Shown here: piece by piece, positions 10,691 to 22,265 of the stretch | How positions within the stretch are numbered: the first letter of the stretch is position 1 | Layout: the number at the start of each line of letters is the position of its first letter | Assembly (NCBI GenBank): GCA_007258455.2 | Contig: VDFB02275530.1 | Span: forward strand, 40,791-104,790 | Direction of reading: 5' to 3' | Length of the DNA: 64,000 bases | DNA from: Sequoia sempervirens | Lineage: Eukaryota > Streptophyta > Pinopsida > Cupressales > Cupressaceae | Program-made: the position numbers and the translations under genes | Notes under the pieces: generated by a model | The model's input: the letters and a program-made list of their open reading frames with translations, nothing else | Told to the model about the DNA's origin: nothing | The model's database searches: none

Positions 10691-11230
10691 CACCATCAAA
10701 AATCCCACTCCGACCAAATGAAAACCTCCAATAGCGTTACCGTGCCTCGTTTATCTCCAGAGAAGTGTATTGACTGGACGATGCATAACAAATAAACCTA
10801 ATAATAATGCCCTGGAAATATCCTTACGTGAACACAATTTCAGAGATAAAGCTTCTGTTAAGAATTATTTTTTACCTAACTTTGATCTAGAAAATTATTT
10901 GTGCTTCTAAATCTCGAAATAAAAGGAGCAAAAGAGAAATGGGTGGAAATTAGTATTACATGTTTTGATGCAGAATTTCGGAAGGTCCGATCCATAGGGC
11001 AGCCTAGCTAGCGCAGAAGCTTGCTTGACTTCAGCACCTGTTTGTTTCCCTGTTATCAAAACCTGATCAATGGGTTCTTGTAAATTCATGCACCGAATTT
11101 CTAAATACCTAGCATATAATAAAACATGCAGAATTAAAAAGGCCTGGAGATTCGATAGGGTTTGTACCTCGTTGGCATAATGCTGCACAACAGTGTAACC
11201 GTTGTCGACGACCTTTTCTGGATAGCGTTT

Positions 11231-12419
11231 TGAGGCGTGCTTGTGTTTTAAGTCCGTCCGATCATCTCAGCAGGAAATTGTATAGGGGAGAGGGCTCTCG
11301 ATAGTGGAGCGGGGTCTAATCATGGGACTGACCTGAAAATGGAGTCTTTTAGTAATTATGTAAAACAGAGTTTATTCATAAAGTAAACAAACTCTACTCA
11401 ATTATTGTGCAGATAAAAAAAGTTTTATAAATGATTTATATTTGTGAGCAAGATTTCTGGATTAATGTGTGCAATTTTATAAATGATTTATATTTGTCTC
11501 AAAAACAAATAAATCATTATGGCAGAGAATATTTGTAACCCAGAAACAATTCAAGTTGCTCTTTTATGAGTCATAGCATAAAAAATATGCACTCACAATT
11601 AGTACAACCCAGACTCCCAACCCATATCACCTACTACATTACATCACCATCAATTTTGTGAAGGACAAGATGCCATGTGAACGGTAATGAACCAAGAATG
11701 TCCCATCACCAAATTCAATCTCACCCTCTCCTATCCCTATGTTCTTGGAACAAAATACTCAAGCAACATGAAAGATTCACATTTGTCCCATCAGTTAAAG
11801 TTGATTGTCCAACTACTCGTGACTTCTCCTCAATGCTCACTTGCAATCATCGAAACAATTGTGTAAGGCCACCAAAAATTGTTTGGGAGACATGTTACAC
11901 CTTGTTTTTGCTTTACCAAATTACTTTTAACTTTTACATTAAAATACAATTTTGATACATGATGATGTCATTATGATATTTAACATTTTGATGAAATTAT
12001 ATACAATGAGATGTATTTGTATTTTAATGATTATATGTTATTTAATCAACATTATGATTAGGTCATGATGTTTAACGACTAACTACGTGAATATTTTTCT
12101 AAGTGAAATGCAGGATCATTTCTTGCCCTCCAAAGAGAGAGGGAGAGTATTACTCGAGAGAGGAGAATAGACTTCAGAAAAATGGGTATTGCCGTTTGAA
12201 TCTCCACACACTCACATAGGTCTGCTTTAAACCTATCTTAGAGTCAAATTGAGTGTTACGTTAAATTAACTTGTGTCGAACCGAGTCGTTAGGTTAAATC
12301 TAATCTAGTCAAAGTTTGTTTAATCCTTTTCGAAAAGAAATGTTAAGTGGATAATCATTAGATTGTTGTTGCTAATCAATTAATTTAATCTTGATATTTC
12401 CAACAACAAAGGTCGATTA
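11231..12419. other. No gene; includes a 23-bp direct repeat
   Basis: No convincing gene. A 23-bp word (ttttataaatgatttatat + ttgt) occurs at 11423-11445 and 11475-11497. A 92-codon plus-strand frame at 11677-11955 has no recognisable motif and I do not call it. Confidence 0.5.
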
Positions 12420-12560
12420 TAATACATTATGTATATTGATAATTATATATGTATATATGTAAATGTGTGTATATATATTATTAATATATATGTATATATA
12501 TTCATATATATGTAATGAAATATATATATACACCTATATATAAGATATATATTATATATT
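12420..12560. repeat. AT/ATAT simple-sequence tract
   Basis: Interrupted TA-rich microsatellite with words such as tatatatgtatatat. Confidence 0.85.
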
Positions 12561-12639
12561 ATTAGTATTTGATAATTACATGTTTGTAGAAGCATGAAAT
12601 ATGGTAATTAAAATCTGTATTAAAGTTGCACTTCGTAAG

Positions 12640-13110
12640 GCATAATAGCCTCCAACGAAGGCAAAGATAAAGGCCAAGTCGAAGGCACTTTAAATGGCAT
12701 TTAAGTCATAACTAAAGCCATGGATGGCACACCTTTTCATTCAACCTTTAAAGCCACTAAGTGGCGGTTCAAACTGAATTACAAACAAGTTTCAAATTGA
12801 TTTTTAAATGCTTTTAAGTATGCTATAGTTAAGCCTCATAAAGAGGCGATGAAAGCTGCCTTTGAATGCAAAACTATTATGTTTAGCGGGCGCCAAACTT
12901 TATGAAGAAAATTTAGTTTTTAAAACTTCTTTAAACTGTGGCTTATGTAGTAGTTATCGAGCCACTAAAGTGGTTGCATAAGCATATTTTAAATGATTTT
13001 ATTAATATGCATAGTAAATTCATGGCATTATGGTGCCAGTCGAGCCTTTTAAAAAGGCATTTTGTTGTTGATTATAGCATATTTCCATCAAGGAAGTGGC
13101 ATGCCATTTC
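12640..13110. repeat. Series of short perfect hairpins around GGC words
   Basis: Five short inverted repeats follow each other: 12753-12765 (gccac/gtggc), 12833-12847 (gcctc/gaggc), 12962-12973 (ccact/agtgg), 13044-13058 (gcctttt/aaaaggc) and 13093-13110 (around tggcatgcca). No coding frame accounts for them. They may belong to the LTR or leader of an unrecognised element. Confidence 0.55.
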
Positions 13111-13218
13111 AAAGGGGCAGTTTTGCATTCATTTCATAATGGGAATATTGTGGTCACCAAGCTTTAATGTTTGGCAATTCTTAATTAATGTCAACTATTA
13201 ATGTATGGGGGTGCAACT

Positions 13219-13700
13219 TGTTAGTGTGAAGGGGGTACTTTATCTAATTAGTTCATTTTTAGATAGTTTTCCACCTAAGTCCTCTTCACATTAGCTTAAC
13301 TTTACATAGGGATAAAGTTGTTGAGCTTTAATGACATGAGTTGTTACGCCTCATAGGATGACAACACTTGTCATAATCTGTTACATCATATCTCTCCCCT
13401 TGGCTTATATAACCAAAACATTTCCTTTGTAATCTCAATTCTCAAGTTGATTATAGCTTTGCATTCTTGAGAGGAATACAGTTTATTCTTTCTCATATCT
13501 CATTTATGTATTTGCTTTCCTTCAGTCATTTGATTTTTGGGTATGCTATTTAGCAAATCTCACACAACTTAACCTAGTAGGAGTTTTCATTTTGTCGTTT
13601 TATTTTTTTCTTTTGCTTCACGTGGTTGGCACATTGGAAGGGAAGTCAATTTTTAATTATTGAAAGTTTCTCCATTTTGTTGGGCGCGACATAGAGATGA
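13219..13700 (+). promoter_or_regulatory. Possible LTR with TATA-like promoter
   Basis: Starts TGTTAGTGTGAAGGGGGTAC. It has a TATA-like cttatataacc near 13403-13413, followed by a T-rich 3' part, as in plant LTRs. No partner LTR or coding internal part was found, so this rests on composition only. Confidence 0.3.
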
Positions 13701-15565
13701 TAACTTTTCATTTCTTGATTATGCATTCATTCTCTAGGGAGGCATGAGTTTGGAGAGGGGAAGTTTTATTCTTTCTTATGTTGGTCTTTCTCAAGGAGTG
13801 AGAGAGGATGACTTGATTAATGGAATGAGCATTATTTTCCATACAAAGTTAAATGTTTGATGATTAATATCAGCAAAGAGCAACCACGTTGAGTTGGAGT
13901 AGTAGTTTATGTTTAAACTTTGTTTTTACATTATGAGTTAAGTCCATCGGTAGAGGACAGTGACCAAGGTTTTATCTTTACTAGTGGGTATCAAACATTT
14001 TCTTGTGTACTGTTCCACACTTTAATTTTTCAGAAAAGAGAGTTGCGACCTAAGCAAAAGAAGTTAGAGTGAACCGGTCTAAGCAAGAAACTAACATATA
14101 TCGAAAGAGAAATAGAGTTATCCCAAGCAAGTATATGTTGCCTTTTTTTTCTTTCTTTTTCTTCTAACACAACAACTGAAAACAATTAAGAAGTTGAAAG
14201 TTAAAATGTCCCTGGAGTTTTAAAAGATTAAAGTGAGTATATATGAAAGTTGGATAGTTGAAGTTAATTTTTTGTGCTCTTTCAATAATAATTATTATCA
14301 CTTAAGCACGATAAAAACTATGAAAAACCAACTATAGTATCATTGGTAATGATTATTAGATTACCAGACTTTAGAAATGATTTAGTTTATTTCTTAGTCA
14401 AAGATTAATTCCAACTTTGGTTATAAATATTTTTATTTAATTATATATGCATATAAATACTTGTTCATATTGTGGTTAAAAACAAATGAATATTTATGTG
14501 TAACTATAAGTGGATATTTTTACATGATATTGTATTGGGTAATTTTTGGTTAAATGTTTGAGAAATTATGAGAATGGACAAATATTTTCTCAGATCAGAA
14601 GTCAAAGATTTGAACAGACTATTAAATCGATTTAAGGTGGAAATTTCAATATTTGAAACTAGATATACTTTGAGTAAATTTAAATGATATTATTATAGTG
14701 AATAACCAAATTTTAATTTGGTGTTCTTAATGAACATAACCATATTTTTTAACATTGAAAACATGAAATCTTATTATGAAGAAGTAATCTTCTATATAAG
14801 ATATTATATTATTGTAGAACTTATTTGACATATTGTCAATACTATTAGAATGAGACCAAAAAGGTCGAGTCGATGACATGTTATCATCATGTTTAACTAA
14901 AGTGCTTAAAAAAAAGAGAGTAATTACTCTCATGGTTAATAGTAAGGACTTGAACAAGTGGCAATTTCCAAGACCCAAGATGTTACAAGAACGTAACATG
15001 GGTGTTCGAAGTCAAAAACTTAACCAACCTAGTCATGTACTAACTTAGGGAGTCATCCCATTATAACTAAGAATCTTTTGAAAAGTCAAACTAGTTGGTC
15101 AAATGGTTAGTTGATTTAAACTGTAAGTCATTAAGGTTTCCAAGTCGAGTTAGAGGTGGGTGAACGTACGACTCCAATTTTTAAGGAAGTGGTTGAGTTA
15201 TATTCAAAATTTGGCCAAAGTAGGTGCAAAAGTCTCTGCTTGCACTTGTTGGTTCATTGTGATCCATAATTGCATAACCAATTAGTAGTGTCATACTTAG
15301 TTAGAGAAGTTTATAGTTGTATGACCGTATTGGTTATGCAGGACACAACACTAGAGACTTAGATGACATACTAGGGTTGCTTATTCTATACTCTTTGTTG
15401 AAGGGTAGGGCCACTTCCAGTTGGAAGGTGTGTGGGGGATCGTCAGTTTGTGGTTGGAGGTAAAGTGCTTGGGTGATGCTCTCCCTCTTGCAGATGATAA
15501 TGTTGAGGCTTGTGAAACAAAAGATTAATCCAAATATGGAATTCCTGACCTTGAAACTTATTTGT
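13701..15565. other. No gene recognised; one 12-bp inverted repeat
   Basis: AT-rich spacer. A perfect 12-bp inverted repeat (tgcataaccaat at 15271-15282, attggttatgca at 15329-15340, 46-nt spacer) is the only structure noted. Confidence 0.45.
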
Positions 15566-15583
15566 AAATTTTTGTATTTGATT
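15566..15583. repeat. Candidate target duplication at LINE 3' end
   Basis: aaatttttgtatttgatt differs from 23879-23895 by a single inserted base. The AT-rich context lowers certainty. Confidence 0.5.
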
Positions 15584-15767
15584 ATTTTTTATTAGAGGTA
15601 AAATACGGGTTTTGAAGGGGCCCAAAACCCTTAACAAAATAAAGCAGTTGATACTAAAGAAAGCAACACTAAGCATAAATCAGCCCATCAACTGTGAACC
15701 AACAGTAAAAATTCAGCCAAAAAGGAAGATCCCAACTAGCAACACTACATGTTCTACAGAATATCCA

Positions 15768-17689
15768 TTACCTCCACGTCGCTTGCCACAGCCTTCTGAG
15801 CATCATCCAAAGTATTATTTCTTTACCAGAAGCCCCAACTTGAGCTTTAGTCTTGTTCCTAGTTCTAGCACCAGTTCCATCCGTATTCACCTTAGTAATC
15901 AAAACATTACCCTTCTCCCCACCCTTATCAGCAACACACTCCTCCTTCATCAACTTACCAACAACACTGATCTCTTCAACATGAACAATTTCTTTACGCT
16001 TCTTGGCACTAACCACAGGAGAAGTCACACCAATAGAATCAAACTTAACAACAGATTTAGACACCTCCCCACCCCTCATCACAATAGCCCAAATTTTCTC
16101 CATTTGATCCTCAAGGGTGAGGATTCTACCTTCCATATTTTGTTTCATCTTAAGAGTTTCCTCTGCCACAGTGTCCGCCACAGTGTTTAATGAATCAAAC
16201 AATTCATCTATCTAGTTTTGGACAAAGGACTCTTTAGCCTTACTCACCACACCCCTAACTTTGACATTAGTTTTATTGGGTTGATGAAAAAACCATTTAA
16301 ATAGTTTAAACAAAACAATGGAACCCTCACGAGCAGTTCCTAGCACGTTAGACATATCTTCTCTATCAATATTAAAAACCCCCTTCCCCAAAGCATCTTC
16401 CTCCTTAGAGGAACTAACTTTATCCTAACCAATACAAATTTCCTTACTTTTCCCAACAGCAACCAGAGTCTTGATTTTGTGAATGGAGCACGCAATCTCC
16501 TCCACCACAGCCTTTCTTTTCTTTAGCCTCTCCAAATCCACATCTTGGGTATCCATTGCAAACACACCACCAATAACCCCAATCTTACCTTTTTGTTGCA
16601 AGTCTAGCTTAACACTCGAAGAATCATCAACATTTAGACCACCCACTATTGTGAGAGGAAAGTCCTTCTCCAGCAATTGACTTGTAGTCCTTAGAACCCG
16701 TTTCTTCTTGCTTCCCTCCTCCAGCTCCTTCTTATGCTTGGTAATAGGGGGCAACGAAGAATCCTCACCATACAAATCAATCTTCTCCTTCAAACCCCTG
16801 CTCGAAAAATAAATAGCCACCTCATCACTACAAGTTAAATAGCCCTCACTAGCACACAACTCCCCTTTTTTAGTCTTTCCCGCAGCAGGGGAATGAGGAC
16901 CCACCTCCAAAGAGGCAAGTGAATCTAGGACAAATTCCATATCCCCCTCTAAATCCGACTCTTTTTTCCATATACGTTTCCTTCTCTTCACTTTTTTGTT
17001 GGCCAGTTCTTCTTTAGAGGCAGTCTCATACTCCTCCGTAGGCTTAGACTATTTACCCTTCGGGGTAGCAATTGGCTTAACCACCTCAAAGGACTTTGCA
17101 TAATCATAAATAAGAAGGATTAACCCCACATGCAAAATGATATTTTTAGGGTTTTTCTCATGGTCCTTGAGACCCGAATCCAGAGACATCAGGAGATAAT
17201 AAGGAAAGGAAATCATTTTCTTATGCCAGAAATGATTGAGCAATATGAAATGGTATGCATTTACTACTAAGAAGCGACCTTCCAAGGTAATGAAGGACAT
17301 TAGCTCTTTAGCTACATCTCCCCACAACGCCTTAAGAGAACCTCTCTGGTAGCCTCCACTCCTCACAGTCCTCAAATCCTTAGCTTCATCCCCCTTGAAG
17401 AAGATTCGCATAGCGGTTTGCGACTCCTTTTTATCTCTAAAGACTTTCATACCATCCATGGCCAAACAAATAATTTAGCTATAAAATCTTCATTGACATC
17501 AAACTCCATTTTGCCCAATTTCAACACCCTATCATTCCATCCTTTGGCAAAAAGCATTGTAACCTGAGGATTATTGCCATGTAATTTCTCCAGGTAAGGA
17601 GTTAACCATCCTTTCTCCAACACCTGCTAAACCTCCTTCCTGACAGCTTCACATGAGAAGGGTTCCACACGATTTCTATCTCCACCCAT
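15768..17689 (-). pseudogene. Third ORF of the LINE, unknown function
   Basis: Starts MGGDRNRVEPFSCEAV, 269 bp after ORF2, and runs about 640 codons. Everything after a one-base slip near 17470 stays in one frame for 1.7 kb, interrupted only by stops (about 17049, 16425, 16212), so it was a real protein. N-terminal 230 residues look globular (LFAKGWNDRVLKLGKM, FFKGDEAKDLRTV, ITLEGRFLVVNAYHF, LHVGLILLIYDYAK). A lysine/glutamate-rich linker follows with nuclear-signal-like KRRKRIWKK. The C-terminus is coiled-coil-like (LNTVADTVAEETLKMKQNM, then RILTLEDQMEKIW). I do not recognise the family. It could be an accessory LINE protein, a captured host gene, or a neighbouring element swallowed by the LINE. 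Confidence 0.65.
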
Positions 17690-17957
17690 ATCGACATAAT
17701 TAGTAGTAAAAACCAGCTTGAGAATGCTAAACACAGAGAAAGGAAAGCTTTGGAAAACAATGCTAGTAACGCTTAGAATCTATGTGAGAACAAATAAAAG
17801 ACATAGGAGAATTAAGAACTTTGAGTTCCATTCCCTACGGCTACCAACCCCCATACTAATAGCTTGATTCAAATCTGGCTTACCATCCTTTTTCATAATA
17901 ATCGGCCATGTGAATAAAGACATGCACACTGCCATCCATAATGAGAGCTTAAGCAAA

Positions 17958-20900
17958 TTAAAATTGGCAATCATAGTTGATAGTTGCTATTACCTCTATA
18001 GGGAGAGGGTCATTCAAATCCCATTCCCTAACCTCTCTAACTCCAATATTAGCGAAGATGTCTGCTAGTCCATTACCCTCTCTCAAAATGTGAGAGATAT
18101 AATAATCATCAAAAGATTTTAGAATATCAATAGAGTCCCTTATCAAAGCCTCAATAGTCGAAGATGGGGGAGTACAAATTATCAAAGTATTAATGATATT
18201 CAGAGAATCACCCTCCAGCCAAACTTTCTTAGAGCCTTTGGTTTGTGCCAACTTAAGACCATGATAGGCTGCAGTTGCTTCCACATAGTGGTTTGTCTAG
18301 ATTCCCAAAGGGAGTGCCACAAAAGAGACAAGCCTACCATTAGAATTTCTAATCACTCCCCCACAACCAACAGGTCCCAGATTCCCTTTAGCAGCTCCAT
18401 CAAAGTTTACCTTCACCCAGCCATCCGAAGGAGCTTTCCAAACAACACCTTCTCTAGAAGTTTTCCCTTGTCATCGGGAGGGAAATATCACAAGGAAACT
18501 TCCACCTTTGAGCAATAGAGATATCATAGGGGCTAAGATTAATCTTCATCCCATTGTGAAAAGTAATCTCAAAAAGAAAATTTTCTTTAATAGCCGAACA
18601 TATTTTGTAAGCCATAGAGATAGCAGGGAGGGTAGAATTCTTGAAAATTCTATTGTTGCGCTCAAGCCAAACACCCCAAACAATGTGAGGAAGAGAAAGA
18701 GACCACAAAATCAGAAGAGCAGGATTGGATGTGGGGCCAACCCATTGAGACCACAACTCTTTAATAGAACCAGGAAACATCCAACTTAAATTCCAAAGTG
18801 AAAGCACATGAGCCCAAACCATTTTAACACATCTACAACCAATTAGCATATGACAAGCATTTTCGGCTTCCTCTTCACATAGAAAGCACTTTTTAGGCAT
18901 CACATAACCTCTTTTGACCAAGTTTTTAGTAGTTAATATTTTATTCTAGAAAAAGAGCCAAAAGAAAACATTAACCTTAGGAATCAGTCTAGAAGACCAA
19001 ATGAAAGCCCAAAAAGGAGCAGGGCCAACAAAGGGTTCATTAAAATGAAAATCTGAAGCAACAAAGAAGTTACCATTTGAAGCAGGCTTCCAAACAAATT
19101 TATCAGGAGAAGGGAGAGAAGGAATATGAACCAATGATATAGCCTTAAAAAGAAACTCTAGACTAGGGTCCACCTCGTGCAACTTCTTCCAACAACCTCC
19201 CTCAATATAATTAGCAACAAATTTTCCAAACCGCTGCACAAATAGATCCATGAACGGGTGGGCCCATGGCTCATCTTTGAGAGGCCTGTTGCCAAACCAG
19301 CTATTATCCCAAAACAAAATATTTCTACCATTTCCCATTTTCCAATAGAGACCCTTGGCCACAAGCCTACGAGCCTTAACCATACAATTCCAAAGAGCAG
19401 AGCTAGACGGGGGGAATAAAGTCCTGAGATAAGAACCCCCTTATACCATCAACACCATGTAAGTATTTGGTCCAAGCAATTTTCACCCATTCACTCTTAG
19501 CCAACATAAGATTCCACAAACTGTTTTCCAAGAAGAGAAATATTAAACGCTCTAATTTTGTGGATTCCAAGTCCACCAGCATTTTTGGGTCTACAGAAAT
19601 CATCCCAGGCAACCAAATGAATTCTTCTCTTATCCTCAACACTGGACCAAAGGAAATTTTCTGAATTCCTTCCAATATATCCACAAATTTCCTAGGCATA
19701 TGGAAAAGACTGAGAGCATAAACAAGAAGATTCTGAAAAGTAGATTTAATCAGCCGAACTTTATCAGCTTGACTCAACAATGCACCCTTCCAACTCGCCA
19801 ATTTGGAATTAAATTTATCAATCATACCTCGCCAAAAGGATTTAGGAACCTTAGATCACAAGGGAAGACCCAAATAAGAGTCAGGAAGTTCCCCAATCTG
19901 GCACTGCAAAATTCTAGCAATTTTAGTCTACCTTTGGATCAGAGTGTTAAAAAAGAAAATAACACTCTTAGGTAAGCTAACCTTCTGCCCCAAAGTAGCC
20001 TCATACTTTTTTAAAATAGTCTTTATAGCCTTAGCTTCCTTAATGGACGACTGTCCAAGCATAAGATAATCATCCACAAACTGCTGATGTGAGCAAATAA
20101 GATTAGTGGAAGAGGGTGCTAACCCAGACATAACCCCAGTATTAATAAATATCTAGATGAGACAACCTAGGGATTCCACCATGATAATGAATAGAAAAGG
20201 AGATATAGGATCCCCTTGCCTCATACCCCTGGAGCAGTCAAAGAGAGGGGAAGGGGACCCATTGATGAGAACAGAGAACTGAGGAGTAGAGATAAGTTGA
20301 AGCACAAGAGCCACCACTTTCTCCCCAAAACCAAAGGAAGCTAATATCTTAGAGAGAAACCCCCAATCAACTATATCATAAGCTTTAAGTAAGTCAAGCT
20401 TCAGAATAAAACCATCATGTTTATTAATAGTAAGAGAGTGAATATTCTCATGAATAGAGAGAATAGAATCCAAATTTTTCCTACCAGCCACAAAACCATT
20501 ATGCTAAGGTGAAATGATGAGACAAAATTCTTTGCAATATAACCTCCAAAACCTTGGAGAAGATCTTATAAACTGATTTACATAATTTGATAGGTCAGAA
20601 CTCATCAAAAGAGGAAGCACCGGGCTTCTTAGGAACCCAAAAAAAAAGAAGAATTCAATTCCTTCAATAGAGAGCCAGATCTGAAAAACTCCTTAGTAGC
20701 AGCAACAACATCCTTAGCAACAATTTCCCAAAAGGGGTGAAAGAAGAACATAGGAAATCCATCCAGGAACGACACCTTATTACCTTCAAAAGAAAAAACA
20801 ACACTTCTAATTTCATCCATCGAAGGAATGCAAACCAACTGCCTGTTAATATCATCATCTAAGATCTAGGGGATATCCCTTATAATATCCTCTTGACAAG

Positions 20901-22146
20901 CCAAGTCAAGCTCCCCCTTCACCGAAAGCAGCTGAGAAAAGTAGGAAGATGCAACAAACTACAAATCAGTGTCCACCAAAAATTGATTATTGAAATTGAT
21001 CAATTTAATACAGTTAGAAGCCCTGTGTTTAAGAGTAGAGAGGTGAAAAGACTTAGTATTCCTATCGCCACTCTTCAACCACATAATCCTAGAATGTTGC
21101 TTCCAAAAGTCCTCCTCCTTCACAACAATATTGTGCAATCTGGAAAGCATAATATTTTCATTCAAAATCAAGGCATGATCATACCCATACACCTGGAGAG
21201 ATTGCTAGACAGCTTGAAGCTCCTTAGACACATCCTCTTTCTCCAAAAAGATATGACCAAAGGAAGTGTGATTCCATTTCCTGACATTATCCTTGACATT
21301 AGCAAGCTTTTTAGCAACTCTAAACATAGCCGACCCATCCACATGAATGTTCCACCAGACATTAACCAGATTACCAAGGTCTAGATGAAAAGTCCACATT
21401 TTCTCAAATCTAAACGAAAAGTTTTTCTTTCCACCCAGCCGGTCAACTGACAAAGCCAAAGGAAAGTGATTTGATCCCAATCTAGTTAAAGGAAAAAGTG
21501 AACAAGAATAATGAACCAACCATTTAGGGGTAATAAGAGCATGGTCAAGCTTAACTTGGATAAGGGAATTTCCCACTTGCCGATTCGACCAAGTGAAAGA
21601 TGCACCTTTTAGGTCTAAATCAAGGAGAGAAGAATCATTAATAAGATTCATCAGATCATATCTACTGTCATCCACAGTCTGTGAACCACCCAACTTGTCA
21701 ACATCATGCAGAGGGGTATTAAAATCCCCCATTACTAGCCAATTATCAGTATGGTGCATAGCTTTAAAGGATCCAAGATTCTCGCATAGCCTTTTTTTGC
21801 CACTCTTATACTTCGAAGCATATATGTTAGATAGAGTCCAAGAGAACTTATCACACAAGTGGTTAAAGGAAGTATCCACATGATTACTATCATTGAACAC
21901 GCCAACCCCCTGAAGCATCCTAAGATTCCAAAAAGTCACAATCCCTCCCAAGGCACCCACCGCATTAGAACAATGCATCCCACAATCCTTAAAAAGCTTA
22001 TTCTTTAACCTAGACAATTTATCCAAACCCATTTTAGTTTCTTGAATTAACACAATATTAGGGCGATGATCTCTTACCAGATTAGCAAGAAGATCGTGCT
22101 TATGAGGGTGATTTAACCCCCTCATATTCCAGGAAATGATCTTCAT
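17958..22146 (-). pseudogene. LINE ORF2: APE endonuclease, RT, zf-RVT, RNase H
   Basis: Starts MKIISWNMRGLN. Endonuclease (residues 1-230) keeps N (SWN), E (IQETK), D (MGDFN) and KLDHALI, but the S-D-H motif reads SNH. RT follows: LKLDLLKAYDIVDW, GMRQGDPISPFLF and the catalytic FVDD in QFVDDYL. Next come LSQADKVRLIKS, then WKMGNGRNILFWDNSW and zf-RVT (CFLCEEEAENACHMLIGC). The RNase H tail has all four acidic residues (NFDGAAKG, VEATAA, LEGDSLN, LADIFAN). The reading frame changes near 20640 (T run), 19395 (C run) and 18460, and there are several TAG/TGA codons, so no active enzyme. Full length would be about 1,395 residues, normal for plant L1 elements with RNase H. Confidence 0.9.
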
Positions 22147-22265
22147 AAGAGGTTATGGGTAGTGCTCTTGGAGCACATATCCAGCAAAGTTCATTGTGTA
22201 CCATCAACAATATCCATTCGACTCTCCTTCTCCCTAGCAACATTAGCAGGAGGACAACCTCTACC

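Larger units (their letters stand above)
7195..11230 (-). pseudogene. NBS-LRR disease-resistance gene, pseudogene
   Basis: Read on minus, the locus gives N-terminal exons (11230-9860), an NB-ARC domain (9768-8840), a linker and a leucine-rich repeat region (8060-7195). NBS-LRR proteins are intracellular immune receptors: NB-ARC binds ATP/ADP and LRRs sense effectors or guarded host proteins. Visible signatures are P-loop GIGGSGKTKLA, a kinase-2-like VVIIHIDNI, a GLPLA relic (CCPLFLEVVGAYL), an MHD-like IHDLI, and LRR lines such as LEELCSNFGCLGALKNLKLS. Frameshifts near 9590 and 7850, and stops after the GLPLA relic and in the LRRs, break it. The N-terminus shows no TIR signature, so a coiled-coil or RPW8-like class is more likely, but I cannot decide. 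It is the only host-type locus in the window. Confidence 0.85.

Noticed and set aside
11677..11955. 92-codon plus-strand frame with scattered cysteines
   Set aside because: No recognised domain, no promoter or splice context, and length expected by chance.
15612..16190. 192-codon plus-strand frame
   Set aside because: Antisense shadow of the LINE third ORF; Ser/Pro/His-rich text is the complement of a Lys/Glu-rich frame.
20893..21384. 163-codon plus-strand frame
   Set aside because: Antisense to the LINE ORF2 endonuclease-RT region, which has clear domain motifs.
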